A stretch of DNA of 64,000 bases, from NCBI GenBank assembly GCA_963457665.1, contig OY735219.1, positions 23,780,287-23,844,286 on the forward strand, in the 5' to 3' direction. Of this stretch, positions 57,951 through 64,000 are shown piece after piece (the first letter of the stretch is position 1; every line of letters starts with the position of its first letter). The notes below the pieces were generated by a model. That model ran no database searches and was not told the DNA's origin. It saw only the letters and a program-made list of their open reading frames with translations. This stretch comes from Thysanoteuthis rhombus (Eukaryota > Mollusca > Cephalopoda > Oegopsida > Thysanoteuthidae). The position numbers and the translations under genes were made by a program.

Positions 57951-58600
57951 AAAATTACTCTTATAGAGACTCCAACTTTATCATTGTTCATGTGGTGTGG
58001 GGGATGACATAGCTGCAGTGGGAATCACAAAGATGGTTGTTTAACATGAGTAATATTCTTGTAAATAGAAATTATTCTTTTTTTTTTTTTCATTTCCCTT
58101 CTTTAAACCTCTGCTGCTGTGATTCACCCACTAAAAAAAAAGAAAATTTTTTTTCCTGTCTTTTTATGTTTGCAGAACTTATTTTTTTAACAAATGTTAT
58201 TGAAAAATACACAGCATATATTTACAAAGGGGTACATCTTCATTTGTTACTTGTTTTAAAATTCTTATGAAATTTCAATTTTCACATTCGAAATTTCTTT
58301 TCATTGATTTTTATTGCTGAGTAATATTGTCATATTCCAGTGAGATGGCAAAAATTACAATTTTCTACTTTACGTTATTCATGGAGGCCTTTATTTTTGT
58401 CAAATTTTCATGTTTTTAATTATTTAAATGATTTAAGAGTATAAAAAAAGGCTAATTAATTGATTAATTATATTTTAAATATTTTATTCAATTTAGCAAA
58501 ATGATATTCAAGTCATTTAATAAAAATATTTTTTAATATTCTTGACAGTAACTTATGAAAGATAATTTCACCAACTTATTCTGAGATTTAACAATGCGTT
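57951..58600 (+). other. Probable 3' UTR and downstream DNA
   Basis: AT-rich with T- and A-runs (58078-58090, 58132-58157). The first good AATAAA is at 58519. No protein. Confidence 0.4.
58519..58524 (+). terminator. Candidate polyadenylation signal (AATAAA)
   Basis: First clear AATAAA after the stop codon at 57948-57950, in AT-rich sequence, giving a 3' UTR of about 0.6 kb. It lies just before the Tc1 relic. AATAAA is frequent by chance in this base composition. Confidence 0.35.
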
Positions 58601-58606
58601 CATACC

Positions 58607-59960
58607 TACAGAACCAGTCAAAATAAGAGAACAATTCATTCAAATGTAGTTCTTGTTTATGGTAATTGCCACAGGATCTTGAAATTTATAGAAATCGTGG
58701 CTCTTGGTATATACTTCGTGTACAAAAAAGTTTCTATCGCAAGTGGTTATGGATAAAAAATATTCAAGAGAAACCTTTATTTGAAAAAGATTCCGGTGGA
58801 CAAAATAAGAACTGTTTTATTTTCTGTCACGTTTTAGGAATTTCTAACAAACATATGGCAATATTTGACCTCAGTAAATAAGTAGCTATGTTCTCAGCGT
58901 AGCATCAGCTGCAAGTCAAGCCAAAGTGAAAGCAGCCCTTCAACAACAAATCGTCAAGATGAACATTGATGGTATATCTCTCTTTCTCTTCAGTTTAAAG
59001 AGAGCTGGGATGGTCCAAGAGTGTAATTTTGAGAGTTTTGAAATTGTTTAATGAAACTATCTTTTGTTTCTCAAAAAAAGCCGTACGACTGCGTAAGACA
59101 AACTTTAGGGAGGACAGAGTGATTAAAATTCATGTCATGAATGATCCCTTCAACACTGCAACTGATATTTCCAGGTGAATCAAAACTGATCTCACCAAGT
59201 TTGGGTTGAAAGCTTGTTTTCGAGCTACTAAACCTATCATGAGCAAAAATGATAAGAAGGCTAGACTTGAATATGCAGATAAACATGTCGTTTGGATGAA
59301 TGAAAATTGGTCTGAAGTTCATTTCAGCGACGAAAGTAAACTCAATTTAGTTGGATTTGATGGCAGACAGTTTGATGTTGTACAAGCGACAGACTTGAAT
59401 CAAAGTGCGTCAAAAAGTCTGCCAAGTTTGGAGGAGAAAGTGTCATGGTATGGGGGGGATGTTCTCTTCTGAATGTGTTGGGCCTATTTTGAGGATTAAT
59501 GGACAGTTAATGCTGATGTGTATTTGAACTTGTTGAAGCAACATACCATTCATTCTCAACTAGCATCTCCGAACCAGGCAACCAATTTCATGCAGGGCAA
59601 CATCCCCCGTCACACTGTTAAACTAGTGAAAGGTTTTTTTGTTTTTTGTTTTTTTTTTTGAAGAAGTGTACATTGAAGTCATGAGATGATCTGCACATAG
59701 CCCCTACTTGAAATCTATCGAGAACTTGTGGAGGATAACAGGGGACAAGGTTGGGGAATTAAACCCAATTTCTGTAACCAATTTCTGGGAAAAATTGGAA
59801 AATGAATGGAACAAATGGCATCAGATCCCTGCCAGAAACTTGTCATGTCCTTTGGGAGTCGGTCTGCTGAATCTATTGCTAATAAATGTCTCTATACTTC
59901 ATACTTATTGTTCTTAGTTGAATTATACACATATGTTCAATTCTTATTCTGTGAACTTCA
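58607..59960 (+). mobile_element. Second Tc1-like transposon relic
   Basis: A TACAGAACCAG left end (58607-58617) looks like a Tc1 terminus. Plus-strand transposase pieces: KHVVWMNENWSEVHFSDESK (frame 59206-59472), NFMQGNIPRHTVKLV (about 59586) and SPYLKSIENLWRITGDKV (59697-59750), then EKLENEWNKW. The order FSDESK, MQDN-type, PIENLW is the DD34E triad region. The second catalytic aspartate reads G (MQGN), and stops and a T-run (59637-59661) break the frame. The right terminus is not clear. It lies about 650 bases after the glycosyltransferase stop codon, in the same direction. Confidence 0.8.
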
Positions 59961-59964
59961 TCAT

Positions 59965-62900
59965 AAGAATGATATTGTATTCCTGTTCTCTTTAGTCCTC
60001 TGTATTTTTTCAAATAAAGGTCTTTCTGGAATATCTTCCTTTCCATAACCACTTTCAATAAAAGGTTTATCGTACATGAAATATGGAATATACCAAGAGC
60101 TATGATTCCTATAAATTTCAAAATCATTCTTTTGTTTTGACAGGTATGGTATAGGTGTTTGTATTTTTCTGTGTGTGGGTATTAATGTTTCATTGTATCT
60201 TCTTACCTAATGAATACAGTAAAGAAAATTGAAGAATTATTACCAGCAAAAATGACTGGAAAATATAAAGATACTTTTAGCCAAACGATACATTTTGATG
60301 AGAAATTGTAGAGTCTTCTAATCTCCTCTTATTGGGATCTAGCAAAAAGCTTAATCATTAAATTTACTTTGGTGTGAGTTTAATACCATAAAAAGTCATT
60401 GATTTCTCTTTTCCTTAAATATTGAAGAAGAAAAGTAATTCTTCCAGCCATTATTGTGAAATGTGTCTGCCCTCTTGTAAATATCCACGATCAGAAGGTA
60501 AATCTTTCTAACAAAATATTATTTGTTCTCTGCTGGAATCACAATAATGGTAAATTATCAAAAGAAAAATATAAGGTAAAGATTTTTTTGTCTTTGAATT
60601 TCATATCTTACTACCTATGAAAAACGAGATAAATTATAGATCCATGTAAGTGTTTGATCACTAAGAAGCTGCTTCTACTTTATACTATATACAACATATT
60701 GACATATGTCCTGATTAAACTAACCCTACTTTCTGCTTTTTTTAATGTCCAATCCAATTAAAAATTAAACTATAAACAATATTTGAGTTATCTACCCCCA
60801 CCTGGGAGCTCCTATGAATTTACCATCTTTTATTAATCATGTTTGTTTGTTTGACTTTACTACTAGATCTTGTTCTTAGTTCATTATGTTACCCTAATTT
60901 CATGAAAATGAGAATTGAATGCTTAAATTGTTGAAATGGTTTCCAGCTTTATTGTGAAGCAAAACAGAATTAATAGGAAAATGATTTTAAAATGCTATTG
61001 AAAATCACCAAAGTAGATTTGTTGGTTTCCTTTTGATCTAATCCATTTTTTTTTTCTCATTTTCAAGGTTTGTCAATCCTATCAAGCCTAATATTAACAA
61101 TTTTAATAAGGATAGATAGCAATGTATCTTCAAAAGTGATCTTGATATATTAGTTGAAAATGAAGTTACATTTTTCATCAAAAAGCAATTAGTATGATGT
61201 CATTGTCTGGTATTTAAAAGAAAAAAAAATGTTCTGCAATCTTTCTAACCTCTAATTGCAGGGATTTCCATATCAAAATTTGTCTGGAATTGTTAAAAAT
61301 GATTAAGGATATATTCTCCCCTTGTATGAAATCTAGTTTATATTTCATTTCAATATAAATTACTTTGTTCATTTTACAATAGTATCACAAATTTATAATT
61401 AATTCTTCAGAGCTGATAGTTCAATTTGAAAAGAATGGCTATAGATTAGAATCACTTAGAATTCTGTCAGTGATGCTTGCATTAATTTCTGGCCACTGAC
61501 AGTCCTGTACAGTAAGCTGTAAAAATGTTTACAAAAAAGATTTTTTTTTCTAGCAAAAGTATTACTTAATATTAAAATATCATTGCTGTGTAGTAGAAGA
61601 AATAAACATGCAATCTCAACTATAAATATTTTGATACTATCCACGATTGACTCAAGCTTATAAAATATTTTTTAATCTATTTTGTACTGCAATTAGATTG
61701 TCATCCTTTAACCTTTTTTTTTTTTTTTAAATTTTTGATTACAAAAATAAAAATTCAAAAACCTGCAATAAGAACCATTAGTTATCAGTTTTTAAAAATT
61801 GTTTGAGCTCAATTTTAATGAGGTCTCTATATTGTTCAATTCAGTGAAATGTGTTTCCCAAAATGGAGCAGATTTTTAGCAAACATTCAGATGTTAATAT
61901 AAACAAGCAGTTTTCCCCTTCCCAGAGAGCAATTTTTTCAAGTTTGCCTTGAATTTCATCATATTCTTCAGTCATTTTGCTTAAAATATCAAAACTGATT
62001 CTAAAGCTCCTTTCTGAATGCTAATTCAGACTGATGATAAAATCATTCAAAATCAAAATATTCATTAATTGTCTTATTTTCAAACTCCTGGAAATGAGAG
62101 GTGAAATTGAAGAAAAGTAGTAATAATATACAAGAAACATTAGCTGACATTGAAAATTTCATTTTAAAATGTCAATATTTAATATTATCGGATGATTACT
62201 AACTTAAAATACAGCAATATTGTTTTAATATCTTCTTGTTACCAGTATTTGATATATACACCCATATGTGATATATACCAAGTATGTAGAATTCTTTCCT
62301 TCTGGGGTTATCTTGAAATTAAATACATTTTTTAACTAACATATCAAATCTTGATTGATTTTTTTTTTTTTTTTTTTAAACCTAATGAGAAATGATTTTA
62401 GTTATTCTTCTACTAGATGGTCAAGTTGCTCACTGAAGCTGACATCGATGATTTATGGTATTTTCAGACATTCCATTTAATTAATGAAAGAAAGAAATTG
62501 CATATTCTCTGATCAATTTTCTTGAAGAGAATGATCAAAGAATTTTCTGGAATTTTCTTTTTCTTTTTTTTTCCCATGTATTTTTATTCTTGTATTTTTG
62601 AAGTAACTTCTTTTTCTACTTCCAAAATATTCACAAAAGAAGAAAAATGTTACGTATTTTGTTCTTTCCATTCTTTATTGGGATTTCTACTATTCAAAAT
62701 GTACTTACATCAGCTAATCTCACTCTTTCGATTTTGATATTTGTTGCTTCGAATATTTCTTTTTGAATAGAAACATACATTTCATGCGAATACAGTTAAA
62801 ATTTGTTTGGTTGCAGAACAAAATAATTTTTGATTTACTGATGCCCCAGCATCTTGACTCCCTACTACTAAAAAATGGATTGAATCAAATGAGTTGATTG

Positions 62901-62980
62901 TCTGAATTTTATTAGACAGGTTGTTTTAATCATTATTTGTAGTATAGGTGAATATTTTGCTTTTCTATCTTGTTCATTTT
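59965..62980. other. No gene recognised
   Basis: AT-rich intergenic-type sequence with homopolymer T-runs (about 61711-61728 and 62361-62378). No repeat family or protein recognised. Confidence 0.4.
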
Positions 62981-62984
62981 TTTC

Positions 62985-63982
62985 AGATTTCAGCTGTGTA
63001 CCCTTCAGTCTTCTTGGGGTGTCCTTTGTTCTGAAATGTGGAATTACTTTCTAAAATACGTGCCCTATTTAATCTGACCCGTCGTATCCATTTTTGTTTT
63101 TCTTTTTGCAAGTGTCTCCAGTTATAATGTAGTTTGTCATATGTAGGGGGTGATAGGTGGACCCCAGAATTTTTACTCAAATCATCTCCCACTTGTCCAG
63201 ATAACTGCAAATAAAACCTGAATTCCCCTTTGAACCTGTAAACCTGATATTTCCAGCTTAGGGCTATTTTACTACACTATAAGCCTATCCGATGAAGGAG
63301 GTGATACCCACCCCACTATATTTGATTTATACCAGCAAACCAACTAAATTAAAATGAAATGAATTAGACAAAACATTTCAGAGGCCAATGAACCAAACTT
63401 TTTTTGAGTGAAATATTCGAAACAACTTGTTTTTTTTTTTTTGTTTTTTTTTTTTTTACATCTTTACTCTCTTCTGTGCCACCTGTATCTTCTAGACCAC
63501 TGATGAGATGGAAAACCTGGTCATATAGTTACATCAGGGAAGAATGAATCTCACTTAGCGGACATTTTCTGTCTTTCATTTATTGCCAGCCTGTAAATAT
63601 CACCCACTCTCCTGTTCTTGCAGCTCAGTTACAACTTGGTTGGCTTTCCTGGACCACAACACTCTCATTATGATATAGCACACTTGTATATATTCCTATA
63701 TTTTAGCACTATATTTCAACTTGCTTCCTTTTAACTGGGTGACCCCCCCCCTTTTTTTATGGGGTCATACCCACAAATAGCTTTTTTTTAATCAAAGGTT
63801 TCCAGATGCTGCTTATACCTTAAATTAGCTAGTATGTGGACAACTTCACTCAGACGTCTCATTTGCAAATTTTTCTCTGTCTATTATTTGGACCTCATTC
63901 CATGGGTCTTTGTTGCAGGTAGTAATTGAACATTTCAGAACAAAGAACACCAAAAGAAGGTCGGAGGGTACATAACCAAAAT
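62985..63982. mobile_element. Element or segment with ~60-140-bp inverted ends
   Basis: 62991-63045 reads, reversed, as CATTTCAGAACAAAGGACACC then GAAGACTGAAGGGTACA. 63931-63972 reads CATTTCAGAACAAAGAACACC then GAAGGTCGGAGGGTACA. Weaker similarity extends inward about 80 bases. The interior holds C- and T-runs and no recognised protein. The 75-codon minus-strand frame at 62983-63210 starts inside the left arm and is unassigned. The right arm almost reaches the window end, so the outer boundary is not visible. Confidence 0.55.
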
Positions 63983-64000
63983 GTTGAAAAAATCAGCAAC

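Overview
This is animal nuclear DNA. It is AT-rich and dominated by decayed transposable elements and microsatellites. It has intron-type splice sites, no operon structure and only one substantial intact protein gene. The repeat mix (RTE-like and CR1/Jockey-like LINEs, Ty3/gypsy-like gag, Penelope-like ends, Tc1/mariner relics) together with the style of the one gene suggests an invertebrate, most likely a lophotrochozoan such as a mollusc. The species cannot be fixed from the sequence, and that placement is inference.

The one convincing host gene is at 56922-57950 (+): an uninterrupted 342-codon frame for a type II membrane glycosyltransferase-like protein with an LEDD-type acidic motif. A strong splice acceptor ends at 56885, so at least one exon lies upstream. 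Candidates are a CpG-richer stretch with a good donor at 31489 and a 35-base exon-like segment at 45222-45256. If the first is correct, some 25 kb of the repeat-rich interval is intron of this gene. A candidate poly(A) signal lies at 58519.

Layout. 1-9.6 kb: RTE-like LINE 3' pieces, a gag fragment, and a duplicated block (1145-1430 versus 7113-7400). 9.7-15.8 kb: more RTE-like LINE pieces with trinucleotide tails, a hairpin element at 12734-13064 with Penelope-like motifs, a ~165 bp tandem repeat and a four-copy dispersed repeat. 16.5-27.6 kb: two oppositely oriented ~0.8 kb LTRs (16664-17483 and 26568-27364) bracket ~9 kb containing a foldback element, duplicated repeats and a minus-strand gypsy-like gag. 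27.6-38.2 kb: a ~120 bp satellite, a large (TA)n array, the CpG-richer candidate promoter and a 32 bp minisatellite. 38.3-40.1 kb: gypsy-like gag-protease run into a mariner relic. 44-56.4 kb: RTE-like LINE copies, a TG/TA microsatellite block, an RTE-like LINE with endonuclease and RT remnants beside a TIR-bounded Tc1 relic, CR1/Jockey-like pieces and a Penelope-like GIY-YIG tail. 58.6-60 kb: a second Tc1 relic. 63-64 kb: an inverted-repeat element.

No tRNA, rRNA or CRISPR was recognised. Every transposon protein seen here carries stops, frameshifts or lost catalytic residues, so none looks autonomous. I did not find a convincing new multi-gene system. The most worthwhile leads are the glycosyltransferase and its upstream exons, the LTR cassette that occurs in both orientations beside the same repeat, and the composite insertion near 1.1-1.5 kb.
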